From Achromobacter aegrifaciens (GTDB lineage: Bacteria; Pseudomonadota; Gammaproteobacteria; Burkholderiales; Burkholderiaceae_B), in NCBI RefSeq assembly GCF_902859735.1, contig NZ_CADIJY010000001.1, forward strand, positions 558,001 to 622,000: DNA of 64,000 nt. Reading direction: 5' to 3'. Both the position numbers and the translations under genes were made by a program. Under the pieces are notes generated by a model. The model saw nothing but the letters and a program-made list of their open reading frames with translations. It was not told the DNA's origin and did no database searches. Below, one piece after another: positions 36,186 through 47,199 of this stretch (its first letter is position 1; the number at the start of each line of letters is the position of its first letter).

Positions 36186-36386
36186 TCAGCCGCCGCCCAC
36201 GGCCACCACGATTTCGATCTGGTCTCCGTCCGTCAGCGCAGTCTGCGCGTGCTGGCTTTTGGGCACGATTTCGCCGTTGCGTTCCACGGCCACGCGCTTG
36301 CCGGCATAGCCCAGGGCTTCCAGCAGCTCGTTCACGGTCGTGTCCAGGGGAAACTCCCGTGCGTCTCCGTTCAGGGTGATGTGCAT
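36186..36386 (-). CDS. thiS: Sulfur carrier protein ThiS
   Basis: ThiS is a ubiquitin-fold carrier that delivers sulfur for the thiazole ring of thiamine. The 66-residue protein has the N-terminal INGDAREFP strand, TVNELLEALGYAGKRVAVERNGEIVPKS, and a C-terminus ending in Gly-Gly-Gly, needed for thiocarboxylate formation. ThiG, often next to thiS in related bacteria, is not present here; the downstream side holds only a hairpin and a membrane protein gene. It is 14 bases after the prolyl iminopeptidase stop. Confidence 0.9.
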   Translation of the reverse strand: MHITLNGDAREFPLDTTVNELLEALGYAGKRVAVERNGEIVPKSQHAQTALTDGDQIEIVVAVGGG

Positions 36387-36400
36387 GCAGGTCTCCTCAG

Positions 36401-38163
<1,763 letters not shown>

Positions 38164-38299
38164 AGCCCGAATTGTAGTGGCAGCCCCGGCATGCCGCTGT
38201 CGCCCAGATGCACTAAATTGGGGACATATTTACAACCTTGAGGCTGAGGGCCTGTTGCAGCAGGGCGGCGGCGGCCAGCGGCGATGAAAAAAGGCGCGC

Positions 38300-38305
38300 T
38301 ATAAT
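38300..38305 (+). promoter_or_regulatory. -10 box of tRNA-Gly
   Basis: A perfect TATAAT lies 43 bases before the tRNA, followed by a GC-rich discriminator typical of stable-RNA promoters. No good -35 match was seen at 17 bases. Confidence 0.6.
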
Positions 38306-38348
38306 CGCCGCCTCTGCTTCGGCTTTGCGCCGAGGGCACGACACCCGA

Positions 38349-38422
38349 GCGGGTGTAGTTCAATGGTAGAACGGCGGCTTCCCAAGCCTCAAGCGTGGGT
38401 TCGATTCCCATCACCCGCTCCA
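38349..38422 (+). tRNA. tRNA-Gly (anticodon CCC)
   Basis: This 74-nt tRNA including CCA pairs GCGGGTG with CACCCGC in the acceptor stem. It has the glycine D-arm TTCAATGGTAGAA, anticodon loop TTCCCAA giving CCC, and T-arm GTGGGTTCGATTCCCAT. The anticodon stem carries one C-T mismatch. Overall it closely resembles E. coli glyU. Confidence 0.93.
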
Positions 38423-38493
38423 ATTACGCGCCACGTCCAATTCCTCGGTTTGGGATGCAATTCCCTCAGACTGGGGCTTGTCGCGCCTGCGCA

Positions 38494-38952
38494 TCAAAGA
38501 TGATCAAGCGGCAACGCCGTGGTGTACTTGAGTTCCTCCATCGCAAAACTCGAACTGACGTCAAACAGTTCGGCGACCTGGATGAGCTTCTTGTAGACGA
38601 AATCGAACCCGGCGATATCGGGCACCACCACCTTGAGAAGGTAGTCGGTGTCGCCGGTCATCCGATAGAACTCCATGACTTCGGGCATATCCTTGACGCC
38701 GAGCGAGAATTTCTCGAGCCAATTCAGGTCATGGCGGTTCGTCTTTATCGACACGAACACAGTCACGCCCAGCCCCGCCTTGTTGTTGTCCAACAGGCAA
38801 ACCTGGCGGCGAATAAGGCCGGACGCCTGCAGATGCTGAATCCGCTTCCAGCATGCGGTCGGGGACAGGTGGACCCGTTCGGCGATTTCATTGTTCGAGA
38901 GGCGCGCATCAGTCTGAAGCAACGCGAGGATGCAGCGATCTTTCTTGTCCAT
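38494..38952 (-). CDS. Lrp/AsnC-family transcriptional regulator
   Basis: This 152-residue regulator has an N-terminal HTH (LQTDARLSNNEIAERVHLSP, with TACWKRIQHLQASGLI) and a C-terminal RAM ligand domain (MPEVMEFYRMTGDTDYLLKV). It matches Lrp/AsnC proteins that respond to amino acids. It is divergent from the LysR gene at 39133, about 180 bases away. It could act on the amino-acid cluster that follows; this is inference. Confidence 0.92.
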   Translation of the reverse strand: MDKKDRCILALLQTDARLSNNEIAERVHLSPTACWKRIQHLQASGLIRRQVCLLDNNKAGLGVTVFVSIKTNRHDLNWLEKFSLGVKDMPEVMEFYRMTGDTDYLLKVVVPDIAGFDFVYKKLIQVAELFDVSSSFAMEELKYTTALPLDHL

Positions 38953-39132
38953 GGCTCACTCAACTTACCCTCCCTTTTGCGCAGCGTACATACCTGTATG
39001 CCGTTGCCGCCGCGCGGTTCGGAGGCCAAACCTGAGGTCGATGTTATAGGCCGCTACCCCCCGGGGGCGATACAATTCATCGAGCCAAACCTACAAGAAA
39101 TTTTATATTTGAGCCGGCGAGCCGGATGCGCG

Positions 39133-40092
39133 ATGCAAGAGGTGGACCTTACTCTCACGCAGACTTTTTTCCTTGTCGCACAGGAGGGCACGTATTCCGC
39201 CGCGGCGCGCCGGCTGAACATCACCTACCAGTCGGTGGCCAATCACATCCGGCGCCTCGAGCAGCGCGTCGGCGAGAAGCTGGTGGTGGCTGGGCGCGGC
39301 GCCAAGTCGATCAAGCTCACTCCGCGCGGCACCAGCCTTTACCGGCTGTTGGCGCCGGAATTCGACGTCATGCTGACGCGCCTGGGCAACCTGATCGACA
39401 AGGAACGGCCAGTCATTCGTATCGGGATGCCGCACGCGATCTTCTACTACCTGCTGCCGCCGGTGCTGACGAAGTTTCGGCGCATGTATCCCAACGTCGA
39501 GATCGTCGGCTACGAAAAGGACGTCTCGCTGCCGGAGCTGATCCGCAACGGCTCGCTGGATGTCTGTTTGAGCGAGCGCTATTTTGGCGACACCGTGATT
39601 CCGCAGCGCGTTATCTGCCACTACCAGCCGGCGCTGGCGTTCCCGTCGAGCTGGCCGGCGCCAGCCGATGAGACGGCTGTTCCGGAATGGGCGCTTGGGC
39701 GGCCGCTGGTGACATATGAACCGGGCCAGATGCTCCGCAATATCGCATTGGACTATTTGTCGGTCGGCAACGAGCAGCCCAAGGTCGCGGTGTCTACCTC
39801 GACCAGCATGAGCGTCAAGCGTTGCGTCGATGAAGGCCTGGGTTTCGCATTGCTTCCCACGTGGTGCATTGACGAGTCGGATCGGCGCCTGAGCTGCATC
39901 GCGCTTCCCAACGCGCCGAGGATTCCCATCTATTTCGGCGAAGCCATGTTCCTGAAATCGAATCCATTCGTGCGTTCGCTTCACAAGCTTTGCCTGGAGA
40001 TTTTTCCCTCCACCATCGAAGAACGCGCGGGCCGGTGGAATTCCCTTGACGCAAGCAGGCCGAGACGCGCGCGCGCCGCTGCCCGAAGCTGA
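39133..40092 (+). CDS. LysR-family transcriptional regulator
   Basis: This 319-residue LysR protein has the HTH at residues 6-40 (TFFLVAQEGTYSAAARRLNI) and a full effector domain (IRIGMPHAIFYYLLPPVLTKF; GSLDVCLSERYFGD; CVDEGLGFALLPTWC). The ATG at 39133 begins homology, but its ribosome site is weak. It lies about 220 bases before a MetC-like gene on the same strand and may control it. Confidence 0.87.
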   Translation: MQEVDLTLTQTFFLVAQEGTYSAAARRLNITYQSVANHIRRLEQRVGEKLVVAGRGAKSIKLTPRGTSLYRLLAPEFDVMLTRLGNLIDKERPVIRIGMPHAIFYYLLPPVLTKFRRMYPNVEIVGYEKDVSLPELIRNGSLDVCLSERYFGDTVIPQRVICHYQPALAFPSSWPAPADETAVPEWALGRPLVTYEPGQMLRNIALDYLSVGNEQPKVAVSTSTSMSVKRCVDEGLGFALLPTWCIDESDRRLSCIALPNAPRIPIYFGEAMFLKSNPFVRSLHKLCLEIFPSTIEERAGRWNSLDASRPRRARAAARS

Positions 40093-40309
40093 GGCCTTTC
40101 CTCCCCCGGGTCTGAGCTGACCCGGCTTAGCCAGTCCGCCTTCGCCAGATTGTCAGGATTCGGCGGTGATTATTTTTCTCTTTTTGCCTCCGGAAGGGGT
40201 AAAAAATCGAAGAGTTTTCACCCACTCTCCTCATAGACTTGATCACGTCATCAGTGGTCATCGACTTCCCCTGGAAGCGCTGGCCGTGCATCCACGGAGA
40301 TTGAAGTTC

Positions 40310-41530
40310 ATGAGGCAAAGCACTCAACTCGTCAGCGCAGGCCGGCATCCGGAACGTTTTGGCGGCCTGGTGAATACCCCCATCTGCAGGGCATCGACGA
40401 TACTCGCGGGCAGCATGGCGGAATGGGAAGGAATGAAGCGCGCCCGCGCCGCGCAAGAGCCGGGCGCCACCACCTATGGCCGCTATGGAACCGCCACCAC
40501 CCACGCGTTCGAGGAGGCCATGGCCACCCTGGAAGGCGGACACCGCTCCCTGGTCTTTCCCTCGGGCCTGGCGGCCATCGCCACGACGCTCACCGCTTTG
40601 CTCAAGGCCGGCGACCATATCCTGGTTTCGTATAGCGCCTATTCCCCGACCCGCTCCTTCCTCGATCGCGTGCTCAGCCGCTTCGGGGTTGAGGTACAGG
40701 TCTACGACCCTGCTTGCGGCAAGCGCATCGAATCGCTCATGCAGCCCAATACGCGCGTCGTATTTGTCGAATCGCCGGGTTCCGAAACGCTCGAAATCCA
40801 GGATATTCCCGCCATCGCGGCGGCCGCGCACGCGCACGGCGCCTTTGTCGTCATGGACAACACCTGGGCCACGCCATTGTTCTTCAAGGCTTTTGAGCAT
40901 GGCGTCGATGTGTCCATCCATGCCGCGACCAAGTACATCGTGGGTCATTCGGATGCCATGCTGGGCGTGGTGACCTGCAACCAAGCCACCTGGCCCAAGG
41001 TCAGGGAGACGACGCAGGAAATGGGCCAGACGGCCAGTCCCGACGATATCTTCCTGGCATTGCGCGGACTGCGCACCATGGACGTGCGGCTGCAGAAGCA
41101 TATGGCGTCGGGAATCCGCGTGGCCCAGTGGCTGGAACAACAAGCCGAGGTCGAGGCCGTGGTGCATCCCGCGCTGCCGTCGCATCCGGGCCATGCCATC
41201 TGGAAGCGTGATTTCAAGGGGGCAAGCGGCCTGTTCACGGTAGTCCTGCGCGCCAGCGACGACGAATCAGTCGCCGCCTTTGTCGATGCCTTGCATCATT
41301 TCGGAATCGGCGTGTCCTGGGGCGGATATGAAAGCCTGGCGATACCGTTCACTCCGGGAAAGCACCATGGTGATCGCTGGCCTCACAAGGGCAAGGCAGT
41401 ACGCATGCATGTGGGACTGGAAGACCCGGAAGACCTGATCGCCGACTTGAAGCAAGGTTTGGCTGCGATGGTTGCCTGCCAGGACGCGCAGCAGCAAGAT
41501 ACTCAGAAAGAAGTCGCCCGCTCGGTTTGA
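40310..41530 (+). CDS. metC: Cystathionine beta-lyase-like PLP enzyme
   Basis: This 406-residue Cys/Met metabolism PLP enzyme has the fold-I signatures: Y56-GR59 (phosphate contacts from the partner subunit), FPSGLAAIATTLTAL, VVMDNTWATPL with the PLP-binding Asp, and the Schiff-base lysine K208 in SIHAATKYIVGHSD. Closest resemblance is to MetC cystathionine beta-lyases, which make homocysteine, pyruvate and ammonia. The ATG at 40310 has GGAGA nine bases upstream. A gene for a DHDPS-family lyase follows 40 bases on, suggesting a specialised catabolic role rather than housekeeping. Confidence 0.88.
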   Translation: MRQSTQLVSAGRHPERFGGLVNTPICRASTILAGSMAEWEGMKRARAAQEPGATTYGRYGTATTHAFEEAMATLEGGHRSLVFPSGLAAIATTLTALLKAGDHILVSYSAYSPTRSFLDRVLSRFGVEVQVYDPACGKRIESLMQPNTRVVFVESPGSETLEIQDIPAIAAAAHAHGAFVVMDNTWATPLFFKAFEHGVDVSIHAATKYIVGHSDAMLGVVTCNQATWPKVRETTQEMGQTASPDDIFLALRGLRTMDVRLQKHMASGIRVAQWLEQQAEVEAVVHPALPSHPGHAIWKRDFKGASGLFTVVLRASDDESVAAFVDALHHFGIGVSWGGYESLAIPFTPGKHHGDRWPHKGKAVRMHVGLEDPEDLIADLKQGLAAMVACQDAQQQDTQKEVARSV

Positions 41531-41570
41531 GCTTCCACCATTTTTGACTCGTCCATTACTGGAGATACAC

Positions 41571-42506
41571 ATGAGCAAGATGAAGATCACCGGGTCCTTC
41601 GTGGCCCTGATTACGCCCTTCAACAAGGATGGCAGTCCCGATTACGAAGCCTTCCGCGAACTGCTGAAGTTCCAGGAAGACAACGGCACCAGCGCCGTGC
41701 TCATCATGGGATCCACGGGCGAGGTTTCCATGCTGTCGCAAAAAGAGCGCCAGGACATCATCGTGGAAACCGCGAAGATGAAGACCGGCAAGATGAAGCT
41801 CTTCTATGGCTGCACCGGCAACAACACCGAGGCCACCATGGATTACCTGCGCTTTGCGCGGGCCAACGGCGCCGATGGCGCCATTCTGGCAGCGCCTGCC
41901 TACATCTGCGCCTCGGAAGCGGACATCGAAAGCTATTTCCTCGAGATAGCCGACGCCACCGATCTGCCGCTGGGCATCTACAACAATCCGCCGCGGGTCA
42001 AGAGCGATTTGCACTGGGATCAGCTGCTGCGCATCTTCAAGCACCCGAACTACGTGGTCCACAAGGAATCCACCACGCGCGTGGGCCAGGTGGCGCAGGT
42101 GCTATACGGCGCGCCCGACGTATCCGTGATGTGCTGCGATTCGCCCAATCTGGGCCTGGTCGTGCCGACCATGAGCCTGGGTGGCCATGGCACGGCCAAC
42201 ATGACCGGCAATATCGCGCCGGCAGAGTTGACGGAAATTTCCCAGCCCTGGACCTCGCCCGAGGTCAGCTTCAGCTTCCGCGAATCCTATTTGCGCAATC
42301 TGCAATTGCTGCACTACTCGTACTCGGCCATCAACCCCGTGGCCATCAAATCGCTGATGAAGGCCGTGGGCCTGCCGGCAGGCGAACTGCGCAAGCCGCT
42401 GCGCGCACTGGAAGGAGAGCCTCTGCTCAAGGGCCTGCGCGCGGTCAAGGCGCTGGGGCTGGACAAGAAGTACGGCTGGAATTCGCTGCAACTGAAGGCC
42501 GCCTGA
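41571..42506 (+). CDS. DHDPS-family (DapA-like) aldolase/lyase
   Basis: This 311-residue TIM-barrel protein of the dihydrodipicolinate synthase/N-acetylneuraminate lyase superfamily uses pyruvate chemistry. Key residues are present: the Ser48-Thr49 pair in GSTGE, Tyr137 and Arg142 in GIYNNPPRV, and Schiff-base Lys165 in VVHKEST. A true DapA role is possible, but the location beside a MetC-like enzyme, SDR and Bug protein points to a catabolic lyase. The ATG at 41571 has GGAGA upstream. Confidence 0.88.
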   Translation: MSKMKITGSFVALITPFNKDGSPDYEAFRELLKFQEDNGTSAVLIMGSTGEVSMLSQKERQDIIVETAKMKTGKMKLFYGCTGNNTEATMDYLRFARANGADGAILAAPAYICASEADIESYFLEIADATDLPLGIYNNPPRVKSDLHWDQLLRIFKHPNYVVHKESTTRVGQVAQVLYGAPDVSVMCCDSPNLGLVVPTMSLGGHGTANMTGNIAPAELTEISQPWTSPEVSFSFRESYLRNLQLLHYSYSAINPVAIKSLMKAVGLPAGELRKPLRALEGEPLLKGLRAVKALGLDKKYGWNSLQLKAA

Positions 42507-42636
42507 TCCCTTGCAGGATGGGGCCGGAAAGAACGCGCGCCGGGAGATTGTCCGCCTTGCGGCTTCCTGCTGACTGAATTCCTTTCCGGCCATTTCATGT
42601 CATGGATCGGGCTGCGCCTTTGCAATAGGAAACGCT

Positions 42637-43416
42637 ATGGATTTGGGAATTCGAGGCCGCCACGCGCTGGTTTTCGGCGGCAGCAAGGGAATGGGCCGCG
42701 CCTGCGCCCATCAGTTGGCAAGCGAAGGCGTCAACGTGACCATCGCGGCGCGCACGGAAAGCACGCTGGCCCAGGCCGCTGAGGAAATCACGGCGGCCAC
42801 GGGAACCCGGGTCCGATACGCAGTTGCCAATATCACCACGGATGAAGGGCGGGAGGCGGCGCTTGCGGCGTGTCCCGCGCCCGATATTCTGGTCAATAAC
42901 GCAGACGGCGCGCCGCCCGGCGACTTCCGCCAGTGGACCCAGTCCGACTGGCATGCGGCCCTTGATGCCATGGCCCTCGGGCCGATCGACATGATCCGGC
43001 GGGTCGTCGACGGCATGATGGAACGCCGCTTCGGCCGCATCGTGAACATCGTTTCACGCAGCGTCAAAACCCCGCAGCTTGAACTCGGCCTTTCCAATGG
43101 TGCGCGCTCCTGCCTGGTGGGCTTTGTCGCGGGCCTGGCCCGCCAGACGGTGCGGCACAACGTCACCATCAACAACCTGCTTCCGGGCGTCTTCGCCACC
43201 GATGCGCAGCGGCATCACATAGAAGGAATGCTGGAGCCAGGCGGCAAGAGTTTTGAACAGCTGTGGACGGAGCGCGGATCCAACAATCCTGCCGGCCGCT
43301 ACGGCGAGCCCGAGGAATTGGGCGCGCTTTGCGCATATGTCTGCGCGGCCCAATCCGGCTATATATGCGGCCAGAATATCTTAATAGACGGCGCAGCCTA
43401 TCCAGGCACCTACTGA
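42637..43416 (+). CDS. Atypical SDR (BKR-like) lacking YxxxK
   Basis: This 259-residue Rossmann protein follows the SDR pattern with GGSKGMG (14-20) and NNAD (87-90). At the catalytic position, however, it reads S153-N-G-A-R157 instead of YxxxK. A subgroup of BKR-like SDRs with this kind of change is known and has unclear activity. It follows the DHDPS-like gene by 130 bases and precedes a Bug gene. Whether it is a working reductase is uncertain. Confidence 0.83.
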   Translation: MDLGIRGRHALVFGGSKGMGRACAHQLASEGVNVTIAARTESTLAQAAEEITAATGTRVRYAVANITTDEGREAALAACPAPDILVNNADGAPPGDFRQWTQSDWHAALDAMALGPIDMIRRVVDGMMERRFGRIVNIVSRSVKTPQLELGLSNGARSCLVGFVAGLARQTVRHNVTINNLLPGVFATDAQRHHIEGMLEPGGKSFEQLWTERGSNNPAGRYGEPEELGALCAYVCAAQSGYICGQNILIDGAAYPGTY

Positions 43417-43526
43417 TTCGCCTACGATCATCCCCGCTTTCCACGCCGGCCTTTTTTCATGTATTGCGGGGCCGAAGAGGGGGGGCGGTATTCGTTGCCC
43501 AACCATTTTCAATGAGATCGTTCGTC

Positions 43527-44546
43527 ATGCGTAATACCCCTATTCGTTCTCGCCGCCTTTGCATGAAAGGCATTGCGGCAGTTGTCGGTGGATTGGCCGT
43601 GCTGGGTTCGGTACAGGCGCAGTCGAAGGCGGATGCCTCCTATCCCAGCCGCCCGATTACCATCGTGGTGCCTCATCCTCCTGGCGGCTCCGTCGACGGC
43701 CTCGCCCGCATATTTGCCGTGAAGCTGGGCGAGGAGCTGAAGCAATCGGTCATCATCGACAACAGGGCAGGCGCGTCCGGGATGGTGGGCGCAGGCGTGG
43801 TCGCCCGTTCGGCGGCAGATGGCTATACGTTGTACCTGAATGCCTCGATCCACAACATCAACCCGCTGCTCTATGGGAAGAAGATGACCTTCGATGCGGT
43901 GAAGGATTTCACCCCCATCAGCGGTCTGGCGCAAGGCGCATTGATATTCAGCGTGAACAACGATGTCCCTGCGAAGACCGTGCAGGAGTTCGTCGGTGTG
44001 GTGAAGGCAGCTCCCAACAAATACAATTTTGCAACCACGGGCTTTGGCTCGGCGGGGCACCTCGCCATCGCGCAGTTTGCATATGAAGGCGGTCTTTCCG
44101 ATCTGAAGATCCCGATCGTCCTCTACAAAGGCGGCGGTCCCGCCTTGACCGATCTGATCGGCGGACAGGTTCACGCGCTGGCCGATCCAATGCTCTCCTC
44201 GCTGCCGATGGTCAAGTCAGGCAAGATACGCGCGTTGGCGGTAACCGGCGACAAGCGCAGCCCCTTGCTTCCGGACGTTCCCACGATGCGCGAAGCCGGG
44301 CTGAAGAATTTCGAGTTTTATTCCTGGTATGGCTTGTGGGCGCCAGCCAAGTTGCCGGAGCCGATACTCAAGAAGCTGGAAGTCGCCACGCAGAAAGTCA
44401 TGACGTCCGCCAGCATGAAGGAGCAACTCGACAACCTCGGCTTTGAAAGCTCCTACCGGAACAGCGCGGACTTCGCGCAGTACATCCAGGCCGAGACGGA
44501 CAAATACAGCGCCATCATCAAGCAGGCCAATATCACCGCGGAATAA
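43527..44546 (+). CDS. Bug/TctC-family periplasmic binding protein
   Basis: The signal peptide (about residues 1-33, ending VQAQSKAD) is followed by YPSRPITIVVPHPPGGSVDG, ADGYTLYLNAS and VLYKGGGPALTDLIGGQVH. The ATG at 43527 has GAGA nine bases upstream; an in-frame ATG at 43512 would add five residues. It is the last plus-strand gene of the metC-lyase-SDR set and converges on the bisC-like gene with a strong nested hairpin between. Confidence 0.9.
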   Translation: MRNTPIRSRRLCMKGIAAVVGGLAVLGSVQAQSKADASYPSRPITIVVPHPPGGSVDGLARIFAVKLGEELKQSVIIDNRAGASGMVGAGVVARSAADGYTLYLNASIHNINPLLYGKKMTFDAVKDFTPISGLAQGALIFSVNNDVPAKTVQEFVGVVKAAPNKYNFATTGFGSAGHLAIAQFAYEGGLSDLKIPIVLYKGGGPALTDLIGGQVHALADPMLSSLPMVKSGKIRALAVTGDKRSPLLPDVPTMREAGLKNFEFYSWYGLWAPAKLPEPILKKLEVATQKVMTSASMKEQLDNLGFESSYRNSADFAQYIQAETDKYSAIIKQANITAE

Positions 44547-44550
44547 GGCG

Positions 44551-44604
44551 TTTTCCCAAGAACCAGAGCGCCCCATCGAGGGGCGCTCCGGGCGCTTGGG
44601 AAAA
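44551..44604. terminator. Nested hairpin, bidirectional terminator
   Basis: The inner stem GAGCGCCCC/GGGGCGCTC (44566-44588) sits inside an outer TTTTCCCAAG/CTTGGGAAAA stem (44551-44560 with 44595-44604). The A/T-rich outer ends give T-runs on both strands, between two convergent genes. Confidence 0.8.
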
Positions 44605-44630
44605 GCCGTGTCCGGACCCGGGCCAGACGG

Positions 44631-46949
44631 CTATGCGGCACGATCCAATTTGGCAATTGCCGGCACCTCCAGGGCCCGGACCGAAGGCGCGGCTTCTTCC
44701 CAGCGCATTACCTCCACCAGCGCGGACTGGGCACTGCTTCCCTGAGTCAAGCGGGAAGTGCCCACGTCTATCGTCAATACGTTGGGGTTGCCGTGTATCT
44801 CCAGCTCCTCGTCGGCAGCGTCAAACCATGCTCCCGTAGGCAGCGCCACCACGCCAGGCTTGAGGTCGGCGTCGATAAGCGCGGTTGCAAGGCACGCGCC
44901 ACGGTCGTTGTAAATCTTGACGAGATCATGCTGGCCGATGCGGCGCGCTTGCGCATCCAACGGCGAAATGCGCAGGGCCTCCCGGCCATTGACCTTGAGG
45001 TCCACCGATGCCTTGCCGCCATCCATTTGGGAATGGAGCTTGCCCGCGGGCTGCGGCGTGAGCAGATGCAGCGGCCACCTTGCAGCCTTGGGTGATCCAA
45101 GCCATTCGTCCGGCGTCAGCCAGCTGGGGTGGGGCGGGCAATCGGCGTAACCGAATCCGGCGATTTTTTCCGAATACAGCTCGATGCGTCCGGACGGTGT
45201 ACGCAGTGGATGTTCCTCGGGGTCGCGACGGAACTCTTCGAACAGCACGAATGGCTTTTCAGGCTCGGGAATTTCCACGAACCCGCGGCTCCAGAATGCA
45301 TCGAAATCAGGGGCCATATGGCCGCAGTCGCGCCATTCCTTGGCCATTGATTCGTAGATATGCCGTACCCACTCCATCTCGCCTCGGCCTTCGGTAAAAC
45401 CATGCTCGTAGCCGCCCAGCGCGGCCAGTTCCCGGTATATGTCGAAGTCATTGCGGCTGGAGCCGATCGGCGCGAGGGCCTGATGCATGGCGAACACGTG
45501 ACGATCGCGCGTCGATCCGCCGATGTCATTTCTTTCCAGCGTGGTGGTGGCCGGCAGCACAATGTCCGAGCGCCGCGCCATGGGTGTCCACCAGATCTCA
45601 TGGGCGACTATCGTTTGCGGCCGGCTCCACGCCCGGCTGAAGCGGTTCAGGTCCTGCTGGTGATGGAAAGGGTTGCCGCCGGCCCAGTACACCATCTTGA
45701 TGTCTGGATAAGTACCTTCCCGCCCATTGAATTCATAGTGCTGGCCAGGATGCAGCAGCATGTCGGTGACCCTGGCAACAGGAATCACCGAGCCGGTCGG
45801 GTTGCGTCCCGATTCCATGGCCGGTCCCGCGATCTCCATGCGCGGGTTTCCCGCGCCATTCATGGACGCATGCCCAAACGCAAACCCCCCGCCAGGCAGC
45901 CCGATATGCCCCAACGCAGCGGCTAGCGCAATGCTTGCCCAATACGGTTGTTCGCCGCGATGAGCCCGTTGCAACGACCACGCGCAAGTCAGCATCGTGC
46001 GAGTGTTGCGTGCCTGACGCGCGAGTGCGCGGATAGTCTCGGCCGGCACATCGCAGATCGCCTGGGCCCATTCCGGCGTCTTCGGGATTCCGTCCGTACT
46101 GCCTTCGAGATAATCGCGCAAGGCCGGAAATCCAACGCAGTGGGTCTGGAGGAACTCTTCGTCGTGGACGCCATCAACGATCAGCGCCTGGATCATTGCC
46201 AGCATCAAGGCCGCGTCCGTGTTGGGACGAATGGGAATCCAGCGCGCACGCACTCCGGCAGGGACATCTCCCCTGGTCGGGCTGATGACCACAAGCTCCA
46301 TGCCAGCGGCTACCGCCCGTTCGAGCTGCCCGGGCACGGGATGGTCCCCGGCGCCGCCCGATGTGATCTGCGTGTTGCGCAACGGCATGCCGCCGAATGC
46401 GATCAGCAGCCGCGTATGACTGGTGACACTGTTCCAGTCCGTCACACGGCCGGTAACCGGCGTATAGGTGCCGATCACATGGGGCAGCAGGAACTGCGCG
46501 GTGCCCCAGCTATAGTTGCCCGCTTGATTCGTAAAGCCGCCGCCGGCGTTCAGGAAACGGTGCGTCTGGGTGCGCGCATGGTGCAAACGGCCCGCCGATG
46601 ACCAGCCATACGAGCCGCCAAAGATGGCCTCGCTGCCATGCTCTGTCCTCACTCGCTGGAGTTCCGAATGGACCGCCGCAAGGGCCTCGTCCCAACTGAC
46701 CTCAACGTAGTCGTCACGTCCGCGCTCGCTCCCGTCGCACAAGTGCCGGTCGCGCAGCCATCCCTTCCGGATGGCTGGCCGGTTCACCCGTAGCGGCGAG
46801 TGGACCATGGCAGGCATCGATTGCAGGATGCCCGAGGGAGCGCTGTCGCGGGCGAACGGTTCGCAATCGATCAGCCGGCCGCCTTGCGTGACCGCGGTGA
46901 ATGCGCCCCAATGAGAGAGCGAGGGGAAGCGGCGAATCTGTTCAGACAT
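44631..46949 (-). CDS. BisC-like molybdopterin sulfoxide reductase
   Basis: This 772-residue molybdoenzyme of the DMSO reductase family has no Tat signal, so it is cytosolic like BisC (biotin and methionine sulfoxide reductase). The Mo-ligand serine lies in GGSYGWSSAGRLHHA near 117-118; cofactor segments include NYSWGTAQFLLPHVIG, WAGGNPFHHQQDLNRF and RSDIVLPATTTLERND. The start at 46949 (MSEQIRR) begins homology. It is divergent from the dadA-like gene. Methionine sulfoxide would fit the sulfur/amino-acid genes nearby, but the substrate is not proven. Confidence 0.87.
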   Translation of the reverse strand: MSEQIRRFPSLSHWGAFTAVTQGGRLIDCEPFARDSAPSGILQSMPAMVHSPLRVNRPAIRKGWLRDRHLCDGSERGRDDYVEVSWDEALAAVHSELQRVRTEHGSEAIFGGSYGWSSAGRLHHARTQTHRFLNAGGGFTNQAGNYSWGTAQFLLPHVIGTYTPVTGRVTDWNSVTSHTRLLIAFGGMPLRNTQITSGGAGDHPVPGQLERAVAAGMELVVISPTRGDVPAGVRARWIPIRPNTDAALMLAMIQALIVDGVHDEEFLQTHCVGFPALRDYLEGSTDGIPKTPEWAQAICDVPAETIRALARQARNTRTMLTCAWSLQRAHRGEQPYWASIALAAALGHIGLPGGGFAFGHASMNGAGNPRMEIAGPAMESGRNPTGSVIPVARVTDMLLHPGQHYEFNGREGTYPDIKMVYWAGGNPFHHQQDLNRFSRAWSRPQTIVAHEIWWTPMARRSDIVLPATTTLERNDIGGSTRDRHVFAMHQALAPIGSSRNDFDIYRELAALGGYEHGFTEGRGEMEWVRHIYESMAKEWRDCGHMAPDFDAFWSRGFVEIPEPEKPFVLFEEFRRDPEEHPLRTPSGRIELYSEKIAGFGYADCPPHPSWLTPDEWLGSPKAARWPLHLLTPQPAGKLHSQMDGGKASVDLKVNGREALRISPLDAQARRIGQHDLVKIYNDRGACLATALIDADLKPGVVALPTGAWFDAADEELEIHGNPNVLTIDVGTSRLTQGSSAQSALVEVMRWEEAAPSVRALEVPAIAKLDRAA

Positions 46950-47199
46950 GATTTGACGAGGTTCCGGCCCAAGGCCGCGCATATCAAAGGCGCGGACCGA
47001 TTGCGAATGTTCAGCACGCCATTAATGCTAGCAATACAGCTGGTGAATTTTCTTTCCATTCGCGCGGATTGGCGTCAAAACAATGAAATAAATTTCACTC
47101 CGGCACCCTTTATTCTTGAATCCGGTCCGGCCTGGCATCGCCGGGCAGCGCCTTCCGGCTACGCCGCAGACATCACGATCGACCAAGACAACCACGCCC

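Noticed and set aside
42522-42591. 10-bp inverted repeat GGCCGGAAAG/CTTTCCGGCC as a terminator
   Set aside because: The arms are separated by 50 bases with no T-tract; too open to call a terminator.
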